Below are positions 12,301-21,675 of a stretch of 64,000 nucleotides of DNA, one piece after another. The stretch covers positions 4,015,501 to 4,079,500 of the forward strand of contig NC_083506.1 of NCBI RefSeq assembly GCF_032362555.1, given 5' to 3'. The stretch's first letter is position 1. The number at the start of each line of letters is the position of its first letter. The position numbers and the translations under genes are program-made. This stretch comes from Amyelois transitella (lineage: Eukaryota; Arthropoda; Insecta; Lepidoptera; Pyralidae). Below the pieces are notes generated by a model, which saw nothing but the letters and a program-made list of their open reading frames with translations, was not told the origin of the DNA and made no database searches.

Positions 12301-15300
12301 TGTAACTCGTGAAGTACTTATGTGCACACAAACACTGGCTTTCATTGAAAATTGTGATGCAAGTTATTTGCTCGTTGAATCGATTTATAACTCTTATCTT
12401 TATCTGTAGGTACTGTATCGTGAAAAACATCCAATTTAAAAGGAAATAAGTACATTGTACAGTAAGTACATATTTATATAATTGGTAGCCACTTCATTAT
12501 TATGATATTGGTACGGTTGCCACACCAATCTAATTCGACCAATATTATTTGAGTTTCCTCGAGTATCCGGCGGAGGAACGGGGAAGTGGCGAGGGTGCGA
12601 GGCAGTGCGAGCAACAAGCTGATGATACTTTTGAATATTGCGTGCCAGCCGGCAATCATAGCTCGTTCCAACAATGAATAAGGAGTTATGTCGGATGTAG
12701 TATTATGTATGTCGAGCAATGCCGCGGGCCACGAGCCGGGTGAAAGCTCTCTTCGGCTTGCCGCAACCCGTCCATGTGTGCGTGTAATCGTTATTTAATT
12801 TTAGTCTTCGGTACCGGGGTTACATCGAACGCCACCTGTCTCGCTCCTTTGTTTCGGCTCGCAAATGTCAGCCGAGGTCATCTAAATAAAGGCAGTATAG
12901 GCGTCTGATTCGGACCGCGATCGCTGTCTAGACGTTGTTGCATTGCATCGTCCGATCGATTGCACGAACGAGCCTCAGACGGTCATCGACCCCGGGCGCA
13001 TCGGTGACGTTACGCTTCGGTGATGCGCCCCTCTATAACCTTACTGATATTATGGACGCCTTAATTCTGTCTTTCGTAAACTCACGCACCTTGACGCCTC
13101 CGCTGCATTCTTCATTAATTCCAATTCTCCTCACGATCGAGTTCTTTTTGACGAGTCTCCAAAATTTACTTAAATGGTTGTTATTTTTTACTTTCTACGC
13201 TTTTTGGATTGACGCTATAATAAAGACGAATCCACCTCTGCCATTGAACTACGGTGGAGGCGTAATGCAATCTGTTGAGCTGTATAAAAGCATTAAAAGC
13301 GGACCGGTTTAGAATTTGGGATGGATAGGTTCTCTGATCTCACAAAAACATTTCGGCTCTGCATTGTTGTTAAGATGCGTCCGCTAAAATATTTCTATAG
13401 TCTTTACACAAAAAAGCAGTGAAATATGATGTTCATTGTATGTAGGGTCTCTGTTGTTTCACATTTTTATGCCGTCAACAAAACACTATTTATTTACTTG
13501 TGTACGTTCAATATTAATTTATAACTCTTGCATTCTTTGTAAGAGAGTCAAGTGCAATCTTTCAATTTGTCATTGTTTTCTAGGCAATAACGTCGCCTTT
13601 ATTAACACTGCTTTTATGATGCAAATGAGTAGCTTTATTGTGTGCCATTGTTTTCTGGAATTCGTTACAAGAAATGCCGTCGTTAGTTTTATAACGCGAC
13701 GGATGTTTTTTATGATTTTTTGGTGTCAGGGCGACAAAGGCGTTGCAGATGGCACTATACGTGTCTCCAGGGTTTTCACGGGCGGCGGATGCTCACCTCC
13801 GGCTGGCGCTGATGTTCAAAGCGCGGCGGCACTGGGGCTCCGCTGCGATCCACTTCAGGAGAGCCAAACTCGCGCCACATCAAGATGCTACCTTCACCCG
13901 TTTGGAGCTGAGCTTCCACGCGGCTCACCTACTTGAAGCGAGAGGACTTCGCAAATCGGCAAGAGACGCATATGAAAGATTGCTGAAGGAGCCACAGCTA
14001 TCAGCGTCCTTGAAAGCAGATGTTTGCAGACAATTAGGTAAGGACGTTCTTGCTTATTATTTTTTTATTATAGATACTATCAAAATCCTGACACGTGAAT
14101 AAATTTTATAACAAATCTACTCGTGCAATGGAACAGGTTTACTGGTGATTACCGAATGCAAATATGCATTAATTTGCTTCGAGATTAGAATAACTAAACT
14201 CACTAAGTAACTAATTTACAAATCGTTTCGGTAAAATATTATAATACATAGCAGTGCTAACCTTCAGGCGTTTAGTCGAAGGGCAGAGGGTTAACGCACC
14301 CACTGATATAAGGCAACTTAGTAGGTTGTATACCTACTAAGTTCGAAAACAGGGTTTCAATTCTAATCTGCTTTTTCAACGACGTTCTACAATTTAAAAA
14401 CTTTTTCTTTTTTTAAACACCAATAAAGACATACACAGTAAAAAGTACAGATAATTGGGACATAAGATTCAAAAACTTATAGTCGCTTAAAATGTATAGT
14501 CGTATTCTCGTATTTCTGGCTTCGATTTTTTTGTATAACTAAACGTGATGATAACTTTTATGGGATGCATATATATCTTGAGATTGGATAACCTTTTGAT
14601 ATTTGATATTCTATCTACAACAATTTACGTGTTATATTTTTCGGACAGGTTTTACTAAGAGGTTTTCTAATATAAATAAAAACAAAAATAATTATAGGTT
14701 GGCTGTACCACCGCTGCATTTCCCTCGGCGAGACCGGCGCACGAGCACGCGCTGCTATCTGGTGCCTGCAGCGCGCGGTGGCCGCGGAGCCAGACTCGGG
14801 CGCGGGGCTCTACCTTCTGGGGAGATGCTACGCCGCCCAGGGCAAGGTCCATGACGCGTTCATCGTTTATAGGAATTCAGTTGAAAAATCTGAAGGCAAT
14901 GCAGATACATGGTGCTCGATAGGGTGAGATTCATAGTTTTATTGATCTGATTGATAAGTTAGGTTACTTATGCCTGGCGTTAAACTACAATTTACATTAT
15001 TACAGTTGCAGTTCATTACTTGACAATAAAACTATCGTTCAGATGTTGCTCCAAACAAAAAGAATCTTCAAATTTTTAAGATATTCTACAAAATCTGTTA
15101 AACATTATACTTATGCCTATTCGCTCGGCACTTTGACATGACTCCGGGTTTTTTACTAACCATTAACTCTTTGCCAAGCTACATGAACAGTGTAGTCTGC
15201 ATCTTGCCAGCTCTTTATTAATATTGCAAGAAGTCATTTACATATTATTATGTTTAAGTGGTCACTGGTCGTTGACACCTTTATGGATGTTGACGACAGG

Positions 15301-18300
15301 TCATAAATTACGATTTTGCAAGGGCCGCATTACATTATTGGCCTGACAAGCAACCGGACAAGATAATTGCGATAAGGATTCGAGCATGAATGAATTTAAG
15401 GCTGTATTTAGTAGCAAGAGTACTGCTATGTCAACACACTGCCTATCTTGACGAGTCTTTCGAACTTAGAGTCGAACACAAGGTTCACTAGGTAGCCCAA
15501 GATGGTAGTAGATGATCACTATGTAATTTACAAATGATAGCCTGTGGTCTGTGATCGTATAATCGAATACTTTTATTTTTTACCTAGTTTTTTACTGATT
15601 GATCTGAAATATTGACCACACGTATAAGCTAATGTTAATTGTAAATGCTTGTTAGTTGCATCTAGTTAGTTGCCTGTAATGCAACTTAATAATCGTTTCC
15701 TAGAGAGCATAACTGAATGCAAAGCCCAAATCCCTCAAGTATCCACTTGCATGTTTCTGCACTGTTTAGTGACACGCCACAACCGCGACCGCGTTAGCTG
15801 CGCCAGGCCGAGAAAGCGTGCTTGTATCCACGACACTAGATCGACAGATAAAGTGGGTAATATACAGCGATAAAAGGGTCAGGTCAAAAGTACCCGAAAC
15901 CGCCGAGCTTGTATGAAGAGAGTTATGAATGTGGACGAAGCGAAAGAAGTATGCAGAGATCGTGGCAAGTGGAAAGAGGTAGTCTCTGCCTACCCCTCCG
16001 GGAAAGAGGCGTGATTTTATGTATGTATAAAATACCAACTTTCTACAATAACAATGCAATTAATTTAAAAATGTAATTCATTATGCACTTGCCTCCGTTG
16101 GGTTGCAATAGTGTTTGTTATTGCGATAGGAAAACAAAAAGTAAATTCCACTTCCTTTTTATTGAGTTCTTTACCACATTAATTAGGGTCGCGATAATTG
16201 ATTACGCGTTGAACTACGGAATTCTGTTTTGTCGTGTGTTTCGCTATTGTCTTCTTCATTTCACACACTTGTTTACTGAATTTACGTTTGTACTTTCATC
16301 ATACAATACCAGCCATTGAGTTATTCTCGAATGTTTAGCTTGCCGAATATAGTTTTTTTTAAGTATAATAGAATCATCGCTTGAAAACGTTTTTGAATTA
16401 TTTCCTATATTATTAATATCACTCTAAATGAATTAATAACGAAATTACACAGCTGCATTCCATTATTTAATCATCATTGCATTTTTTCATAATAAATCCT
16501 TATGTGAGCAAAGTCGCAGGCTAGACCTATATTGATTGACTGCAATCTGTCACCACCTCCAAGGCGCGTGTCACACTAGATTCTCCTAGATTACGGTTCG
16601 TCACGCACACTTTCAGTTAGCTGCACGTTATTTCTTGCCTGCGGGACACTGGCATGCTAGACACGAGCAATTACCACCTCGCATTTTTCAATAAAAAGGA
16701 AAACAAAACGGTTCCAGTTTTTATGAAGTTTTAATGTTTCACTATGCAGGTGGTTTGCAATGATGGGAAATACATATTTATGTATTTACTAGTTTGTGGA
16801 GCAGGCTTCGTTTGGTCAAAAGTATATTTAAGTGACTTAAAAGTGATGATGGTACGGAACACTTGTTGCGCGAGTCCGACTCGCACTTGGTCGGCCAAGT
16901 ACTAAGTACTAGGCTACTACAAGTAGGCCAAGGCCACACTAAAATGCAATATTTTTATAGGAATGACTACTTAAACACTTGCTTACAAATGTGTTTTTTT
17001 CCAGGGTCCTTTACCAACAGCAGAATCAGCCCATGGACGCCTTACAAGCCTATATTTGCGCTGTGCAACTAGACAAGGGCCATTCCGCAGCCTGGACGAA
17101 TCTTGGGAGTTTGTATGAGAGCTGTCAGATGCCCAGGGATGCCTTTGCGTGCTATACCAACGGCGGAAGCGCAGCGACCGCCAATAACGCCTCGTTGAGA
17201 CAAAGACTGGCTTTTCTAAGGGCGAACTTGGCGCACGCGCCGATGCCCTCGGTTACTGGCAAGTGAGTATTCATGACATGTGCAGAATTAGCATGTTTTA
17301 ATTTTTCAATCAAAGCACAAAGAGCTTTTTAATGTGTTAAGAGCCCATTACTTATTCGTGTTTCATGTATGTTGTATACTACTGTTTCCCGAAATTTGAT
17401 AAATAAACAAAGGCTATATATTGTTTGACCGCGGGTTTTAGCCACCAAAATTATATAAAATATTAAAATCTGACCAAAAGTTTTGTCATGGCACCGAGAC
17501 TTCGTAGACTTTCGCTATACATGCAAAAGTCTACTAAATACATCAACATTAAGCAGTACCTAGTTAATGACAAAAATACTTAATTTGCAATCAAAATTAA
17601 TTATATAAATACCAAAGGAATACTTATTGATTCGCAGACGCCGCCAACTGCCATCTATCGAGGAGGCGTGGAACCTCCCGATCTCTGCTGAGATGTCGTC
17701 CCGGGCACCCAAGGCGGCGCCCCCGCCGTACCCCGGCGCGAGAGATTCCCCGCCGCCGCTCACGCCGCACCAACTGCAAACGTTGCAACATTTGCAGCGG
17801 AATGCGCACAATCTGTCGCCGCCGCAACAAGTACCTATTTTGCATCAGTAAAGCTAAAAATAACTAGATCCCCAAAATACTACTTTAACGGATTATGTGT
17901 GTTATTTCGCCACCAACTCCAACGAAGAAGAACGCATTATGATTAAACCCTGATACTTCTTTAAATTTTGTAAAACGAAAATTTTCATCTCTTCTTCTAT
18001 AGGTGCAATAGAAGCGATGAATTTTAATTCACACAAAAGTATCTCTATAACTTTATATATGTATCTGTATACATGTTGCCACAAACGTTCTTTTTTTAAA
18101 GTAACATTTTGATTTGTCCACAGGTAATTATGCAGCAACTCTTGTCGCAGTACCGGCTGGCGCAAGCCGCGAGAGCGCGTGCGGTTTGTATTTCTCATAT
18201 TCTCTGTCCCCCTCCCTCCTAGCGGCAGGTTCATAGGCACTATCTCGCTCTAGAAACAACAACTAATAATTATTTTTCTAATTTCGCAGGTTACTAAAAG

Positions 18301-21300
18301 CGAAAGCAACGCGACCGGCGGTGACAGTGCGGAGTCACTGGCCGAAGATTTACTGAAAAGGTTTTCGGACTCGCAACCCGATATCAAGAAGGAACCAGTG
18401 GCCGGTGAGTATAGTATCAGTTTTTTACAGAGTAGAAACTGATTTTTTTTATTTTATTATTTTCTATGTATACAACGGATATATAGATGTAACTGTTCAT
18501 CATCATTTAGTATAGTTTTGCTATGATGAACAATGTGTGAACAAATGAAGTTTATTTTTCTATTAAAAGATAGGAAATAATAATATCTTTGGACCTCCTT
18601 CTACTTAATTATAGGTGACCTCAGTCCCCACAGTAGTCGACATAACTGTACGTCAGTCAACCTGACTGGTATGAGTAGTGTCACCTTTAAATTAAGAAAT
18701 AAAATGAAAATGAGAAAATCTTACAGTAAGAACAAATTATTTGTTATATTTACCTCTTTTAGTGCTTTTGAATACAAATCTGTTAGCTATCAAACATAGA
18801 AACAAACAATTGCAAATCACTCAAGTTGGTAATCGAACAGTGTCGTGTTCGGCGTGTTGACCAGTTTGCAACAGAGGTCGTCACATCTTTGACAATCGTC
18901 TTGAGTCATGGAGAAATGGACTCAGGACCGACAATTTTCCACAATATCTGTTTTGTTTTTGCAATCAGTGTGCAAAAAAGATATTTTATTACTCCTTATT
19001 TTCATTCTTATTCTACCTGGGTATAATCCCGGTAATATTTTCACCACTTTGGAGCGGAGTCCTGAGTATTCCCTTGACCATGGGTCCTGCATTGGTTGAG
19101 TCAGGTTTTTACGCGAAGCGGCTCCCATCTCCGCAACCATTGCAGGGAAACCTAAACCTATACTGGATAACACATCCGTTACCTAAATGTGCAGATTTCC
19201 TCACGATGTTATTCCACACCGTAAAACTTCATTGTTTCAAATAATTGATATTTGCATCGAACAATAAATATAATATTTTCGCCCTGGCAAATGATGCCGG
19301 AAACACACCTCTGTATGCAAAGTGAAACCCCGAGGTCGGCCAACGTCGTCACTATGAGGCGCTATGAATTTTAATGTCGCATATATCCTTTGTTTCTGCT
19401 GCACTTACAAACATAATATAACAAGAAATCAAAGTTAATGAGATGCCTTGCAGTACTAATCATACAATCAATTCTCTTATTATGTGAGAAATATCGATGA
19501 ATTACCAAAAAAAATAAAGAATGAGTAGAAAAGTCCAAAATATATTTCTTAATCTCCACAATCTTAAAAACTTCATAAAAAGGTGGTTCAAAAGATCACA
19601 CTGGTTTTTACTAAATCAACCATAACTCAAACAGAGTCTGGTTCATGTTATTTTTACCATAATTTACCAATCCCTTGTGTGAGGCTGCTCTGTCCAAACT
19701 AAGCTTCAGTATTTACATGAAAATAAGAAAACAAACTTCGTCTAGTGGTTTTTATATGAGACTTATCATTGTCCAAGTATAAAATTTGCGAAAATCATGC
19801 AACGTTCATCTAATTCCGTTTATTCATCTTTTTATCCTTACAAATCAGGTAGCCTTATATTGATGGTATCTGTTGTTCGTGCAGAGAATGCGTCCACTGC
19901 GGCCGGCAGCGAGGCCGTGCTGGGGGGCCGCCAGCCCGTCGTCAAGCTGGAACCGCTCAAGACGGACCCGCTCAAACCCGTCACCTTCAACATCGGCATG
20001 AGCTCCAAGCAGATCCTCGACGCTTGCAAGTAAGTGGCGTGCCGTATATAGGTATTCAGTAAAGATGGTTATTTCTTGATTCTTGGAAATACGAATTTGT
20101 TATATCACTAAAAAGAAATAGTTAACTAAATTTATTTTCCTCGTCTCTTCTAGGGAAAATGCCGGTGCACCCACGTCATGGTCAGTGCTAGGCGACGGTT
20201 GCGGACCCCCTGAGCCTCCTCCTGTGCCCCCGCCACGTTTATCCGCCGAGCAACTGGCTCCGCCGGCGCCCTTCGTTTACGTAGAATCCAAACGCGACGC
20301 CTTCTCGCCACAACTACAAGATTTCTGTCTGAAGCATCCTATCGCGGTCGTCCGTGGACTTACCGCCGCGCTGAAGCTCGACCTCGGGCTGTTCTCGACG
20401 AAGACCCTCGTGGAGGCGTGGCCCGACCACGCGGTGGAGGTGCGCACGCAGCTGATGCAGTCGGCCGACGAGAACTGGGACCCCACGGGGCGGCGGCGCG
20501 TGTGGGCGTGCGCCTCGCACCGCTCGCACACCACCGTGCGCAAGTACGCGCAGTACCAGGCCGGCTCCTTCCACGAGTCGCTGCGCGAGGAGCGCGAGCG
20601 CGGCGCGGCGCCGCTGGCGGCCGGCGCGCTGTCCGACTCCGACGGCCGCGAGTCGGGCTCCGGGCCCGCCAAGCGGCGCCGCGGCGCGCGCATGCTGCGC
20701 TTCGGCACCAACGTCGACCTCTCCGACGAGCGCAAGTGGCGCCCGCAGCTCACCGAGCTTCAGAAGCTGCCCGCCTTCGCGCGGGTCGCCTCCGCCGCCA
20801 ACATGCTGTCCCACGTCGGCCACGTCATCCTCGGCATGAACACGGTGCAGCTATACATGAAGGTGCCCGGCAGCCGCACGCCCGGCCACCAGGAGAACAA
20901 CAACTTCTGCTCGATCAACATCAACATCGGGCCCGGGGACTGCGAGTGGTTCGGCGTGCCCGACGCGTACTGGGGCGGCGTGCGCGAGCTGTGCGAGCGA
21001 CACGGGCTGTCGTACCTGCACGGCTCGTGGTGGCCGGACCCCGAGGAGCTGCGCGCGCACGGCGTGCCCGTGTACCGCTTCACGCAGCGGCCCGGCGACC
21101 TCGTGTGGGTGAACGCGGGCTGCGTGCACTGGGTGCAGGCCACCGGCTGGTGCAACAACATCGCGTGGAACGTCGGGCCGCTCACCGCCCGCCAGTACTC
21201 GCTCGCGCTCGAGCGCTACGAGTGGAACAAGGTGCAGAACTTCAAGTCGATCGTGCCGATGGTGCACCTGACGTGGAACCTGGCGCGCAACATCCGCGTG

Positions 21301-21675
21301 TCGGACCCGCGGCTGCACCGCGCCATGCGCACGTGCCTGCTGCAGACGCTGCGCGCGGCGGCCGGCACGCTGGCGGCCGTGCGCGCGCGCGGGCTGGCCG
21401 TGCGCTTCCACGGGCGCGCCAAGGGCGAGGCGTCGCACTACTGCGGCGTGTGCGAGCGCGAGGTGTGGCACGCGCTGCTGGTGCGCGAGCACGAGCGCCG
21501 GCACGTGGTGCACTGCCTGGCGTGCGCGCGCCGCGCCGCGCCCGCGCTGGCCGGCTTCCTGTGCCTGGAGGAGCACCACGTGGACGAGCTGGCGCACGTG
21601 TACGACAGCTTCACGCTGCACCGGCCCGCGCCGCCGCCGCTGGCGCCGCTGCCGCCGCCCGCCACGCCCGACTGA
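202..21675 (+). CDS. Utx: Utx/KDM6 H3K27 demethylase (10 exons, 5' end outside window)
   Basis: CDS join: 202-310, 733-841, 13730-14037, 14698-14923, 17005-17262, 17638-17830, 18124-18183, 18290-18404, 19885-20029, 20154-21675. This is 3045 nt, giving 1014 visible residues in one continuous frame. The product is a nuclear Fe(II)/2-oxoglutarate dioxygenase that removes methyl groups from H3K27 and works with MLL3/4-type (COMPASS-like) complexes (family knowledge). The sequence shows an N-terminal TPR array (exons 1-5), a Pro/Gln-rich linker with a conserved SIEEAW motif, a JmjC domain with iron ligands HQE (His codon 20887, Glu 20893) and a second His at 21127, then a four-Cys zinc module (Cys codons 21442, 21451, 21514, 21523). 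Text such as [29 protein letters not shown] and GHQENNNFC matches animal UTX closely. The start codon and first exon(s) lie upstream of base 1. All catalytic residues are present. A UTY-like paralogue is unlikely in an insect. Confidence 0.96.
733..841 (+). CDS. Utx: Utx visible exon 2 (TPR)
   Basis: Acceptor 'ttttgttgcag', donor 'gtgagt'. It encodes [18 protein letters not shown], the UTX TPR signature. It ends with TG of a Trp codon that is completed 12.9 kb downstream. Confidence 0.95.
925..1245 (+). repeat. Family A repeat copy
   Basis: A diverged plus-strand copy, from 'aggactactcc' through 'ggcgatgggctt' and 'tctcaattctatcat' to 'agagataaaggtgtgat'. A short minus-strand scrap of the same family lies at about 1560-1625. 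Confidence 0.65.
2000..2485 (+). promoter_or_regulatory. CpG-rich promoter-like region with possible first exon
   Basis: About 480 bp of GC- and CpG-rich sequence in AT-rich surroundings, with a CRE-like TGACGTAA near 2246. On the plus strand it ends in 'gaaATG|gtgagt', a start codon at 2442-2444 directly against a strong splice donor. This is the classic layout of a first exon that carries only the initiator Met. Joining that ATG to the next Utx exon (13730) gives the wrong frame, so if used it would start a different transcript or need other exons. Confidence 0.45.
2579..2664 (+). CDS. Candidate small exon with hydrophobic segment
   Basis: It follows a pyrimidine-rich stretch ending 'ccaaaatgtag'. 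Joined in phase 0 to the ATG at 2442 it reads [15 protein letters not shown] and then a hydrophobic run ([15 protein letters not shown]) that could be a signal anchor. The 3' edge 'ttgcag|gtagcc' is a weak donor. I do not recognise the protein, and no continuation was found. It may be chance. Confidence 0.2.
3149..3189. repeat. 13-bp inverted repeat
   Basis: Arms GTAACCCAAATCT and AGATTTGGGTTAC are perfect complements around a 15-nt spacer. It is isolated in intron sequence and its function is unknown. Confidence 0.6.
5700..6310. promoter_or_regulatory. CpG-rich patch, weak core-promoter candidate
   Basis: GC-rich blocks lie within the long Utx intron. At 6197-6204 there is TATTTATA, followed 37 bp later by the arthropod initiator-like TCAGTG (A at 6234). 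The spacing is slightly long for TATA to Inr and no DPE is evident, so this is only a suggestion of a promoter. Confidence 0.25.
6880..6995. promoter_or_regulatory. GC-rich cluster of CRE-like CGTCA sites
   Basis: Within about 60 bp the sequence has 'tacgtcacgtcgcgtcacgg' followed shortly by 'gacgtcact', which is four CGTCA half-sites in a block of almost pure G/C. It could be an enhancer or promoter element in the Utx intron. No exon is visible beside it. Confidence 0.3.
11040..11300. promoter_or_regulatory. GC-rich patch with TATA-like motif
   Basis: The GC-rich block contains CACGTG-type and CGCG words. A 'tataaatag' motif at 11173-11181 is followed by GC-rich sequence about 30 bp downstream. 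A consensus donor 'gtgagtgcg' occurs near 11140. It is a possible alternative or nested promoter; nothing coding is identifiable nearby. Confidence 0.25.
13730..14037 (+). CDS. Utx: Utx visible exon 3 (TPRs)
   Basis: Acceptor 'tggtgtcag', donor 'gtaagg'. With the upstream TG it reads [19 protein letters not shown], then [10 protein letters not shown] and a C-terminal CRQLG, aligning with the UTX TPR region. In the other two frames the same DNA gives stop-free but meaningless ORFs. Confidence 0.95.
14038..14697 (+). other. Utx intron
   Basis: 660 bp, AT-rich. It holds a perfect 12-bp inverted repeat (AACTTAGTAGGT / ACCTACTAAGTT, 14315-14343, 5-nt loop) and nothing else recognisable. Confidence 0.85.
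14698..14923 (+). CDS. Utx: Utx visible exon 4 (TPRs)
   Basis: Acceptor 'aattatag', donor 'gtgaga'. It reads [37 protein letters not shown] and NADTWCSIG, matching the UTX TPR helices (human YFLGRCYSSIGKVQDAF). The exon is much richer in GC than the introns. Confidence 0.95.
14924..17004 (+). other. Utx intron with a family C repeat
   Basis: 2.1 kb, AT-rich. The family C repeat at 15870-16030 is its only recognisable content. ORFs at 15766-16059 and 16083-16319 look random. Confidence 0.8.
15870..16030 (+). repeat. Dispersed repeat family C
   Basis: Shared words include 'gtcaggt...agtacccgaaac', 'gagttatgaatgtgga', 'gcagagatcgtggcaagtgg' and 'gggaaagaggcgtga', followed by a 'tatgtatgta' tail. 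Related copies lie at 26395-26565 (minus), 40630-40752 (plus) and 55430-55515 (minus). The class is unknown. Confidence 0.75.
17005..17262 (+). CDS. Utx: Utx visible exon 5 (last TPRs)
   Basis: Acceptor 'tttttttccag', donor 'gtgagt'. It reads [19 protein letters not shown], then [15 protein letters not shown] and PRDAFACY, nearly identical to vertebrate UTX across the final TPRs. It ends inside a split Lys codon. Confidence 0.97.
17638..17830 (+). CDS. Utx: Utx visible exon 6 (linker, SIEEAW motif)
   Basis: Acceptor 'gattcgcag'. It contains [19 protein letters not shown] and [19 protein letters not shown], both conserved in UTX, with a Pro-rich insert between. The donor 'gtacct' is weak. Without splicing the frame continues for six codons to TAA (17849-17851), giving a TPR-only product. 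Confidence 0.9.
18124..18183 (+). CDS. Utx: Utx visible exon 7 (60-nt exon)
   Basis: The acceptor is 'tgtccacag' and the donor 'gtttgt' is weak. It encodes [20 protein letters not shown], in register with the human helix LMLEQLESQFVLMQQH. It is 60 nt long and starts and ends in phase 0, so skipping would keep the frame. Confidence 0.85.
18290..18404 (+). CDS. Utx: Utx visible exon 8
   Basis: Acceptor 'aatttcgcag', donor 'gtgagt'. It encodes a Ser/acidic linker including [17 protein letters not shown] and IKKEP, the latter resembling a sumoylation-type site. Conservation with vertebrate UTX is low here; the exon is supported by phase and splice sites. Confidence 0.85.
18405..19884 (+). other. 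Utx intron with a family B repeat
   Basis: 1.5 kb. A family B repeat occupies about 19020-19210 and the rest is AT-rich without recognisable features. Confidence 0.8.
19020..19210 (+). repeat. Dispersed repeat family B
   Basis: Marker words are 'cactttggagcggag', 'gaccatgggtcct', 'gagtcaggtttttac', 'gaagcggctcccatct' and 'ccgcaacc...gcagggaaacc'. Other copies lie at 31080-31200, 36440-36570, 49445-49510, 52490-52690, 58665-58750, 61440-61520, 61780-61875 and 63370-63520. The superfamily is not determined. Confidence 0.75.
19885..20029 (+). CDS. Utx: Utx visible exon 9
   Basis: Acceptor 'ttcgtgcag', donor 'gtaagt'. It encodes [19 protein letters not shown] and [10 protein letters not shown], equivalent to the UTX segment just upstream of the catalytic region (human SSAEVLKACR). 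Confidence 0.92.
20154..21675 (+). CDS. Utx: Utx last exon: JmjC catalytic domain and zinc module
   Basis: One uninterrupted 1522-nt exon holds the linker helix ([16 protein letters not shown]), the JmjC fold and the C-terminal zinc-binding domain, ending TGA at 21673-21675. Iron ligands are His (20887-20889), Glu (20893-20895) and His (21127-21129). Zinc cysteines are at 21442, 21451, 21514 and 21523. A basic/Ser insert follows SLREE (about 20600-20690), as in vertebrates. Third codon positions are almost all G or C, which is why five stop-free shadow frames of 83-434 codons overlap it. Vertebrate genes split this region over many exons. Confidence 0.97.

Larger units (their letters stand above)
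842..13729 (+). other. Utx 12.9-kb intron with several CpG-rich patches
   Basis: This intron is an order of magnitude longer than the others in the gene. Most of it is AT-rich with no convincing coding potential. GC/CpG-rich islands stand out at about 2.0-2.5, 5.7-6.3, 6.88-6.99, 7.9-8.1, 11.0-11.3 and 12.7-13.05 kb. Other listed contents are family A repeats and one candidate small exon. ORFs of 60-130 codons here have no recognisable domain. Confidence 0.85.

Noticed and set aside
12935..13312. 125-codon plus-strand ORF
   Set aside because: The hydrophobic stretch reflects T-rich DNA. No recognisable family, and it lies within a spliced intron.
17831..17851. TAA at 17849-17851 as the true end of Utx
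   Set aside because: The following exons continue the frame into the conserved JmjC domain. The stop matters only if the intron is retained.
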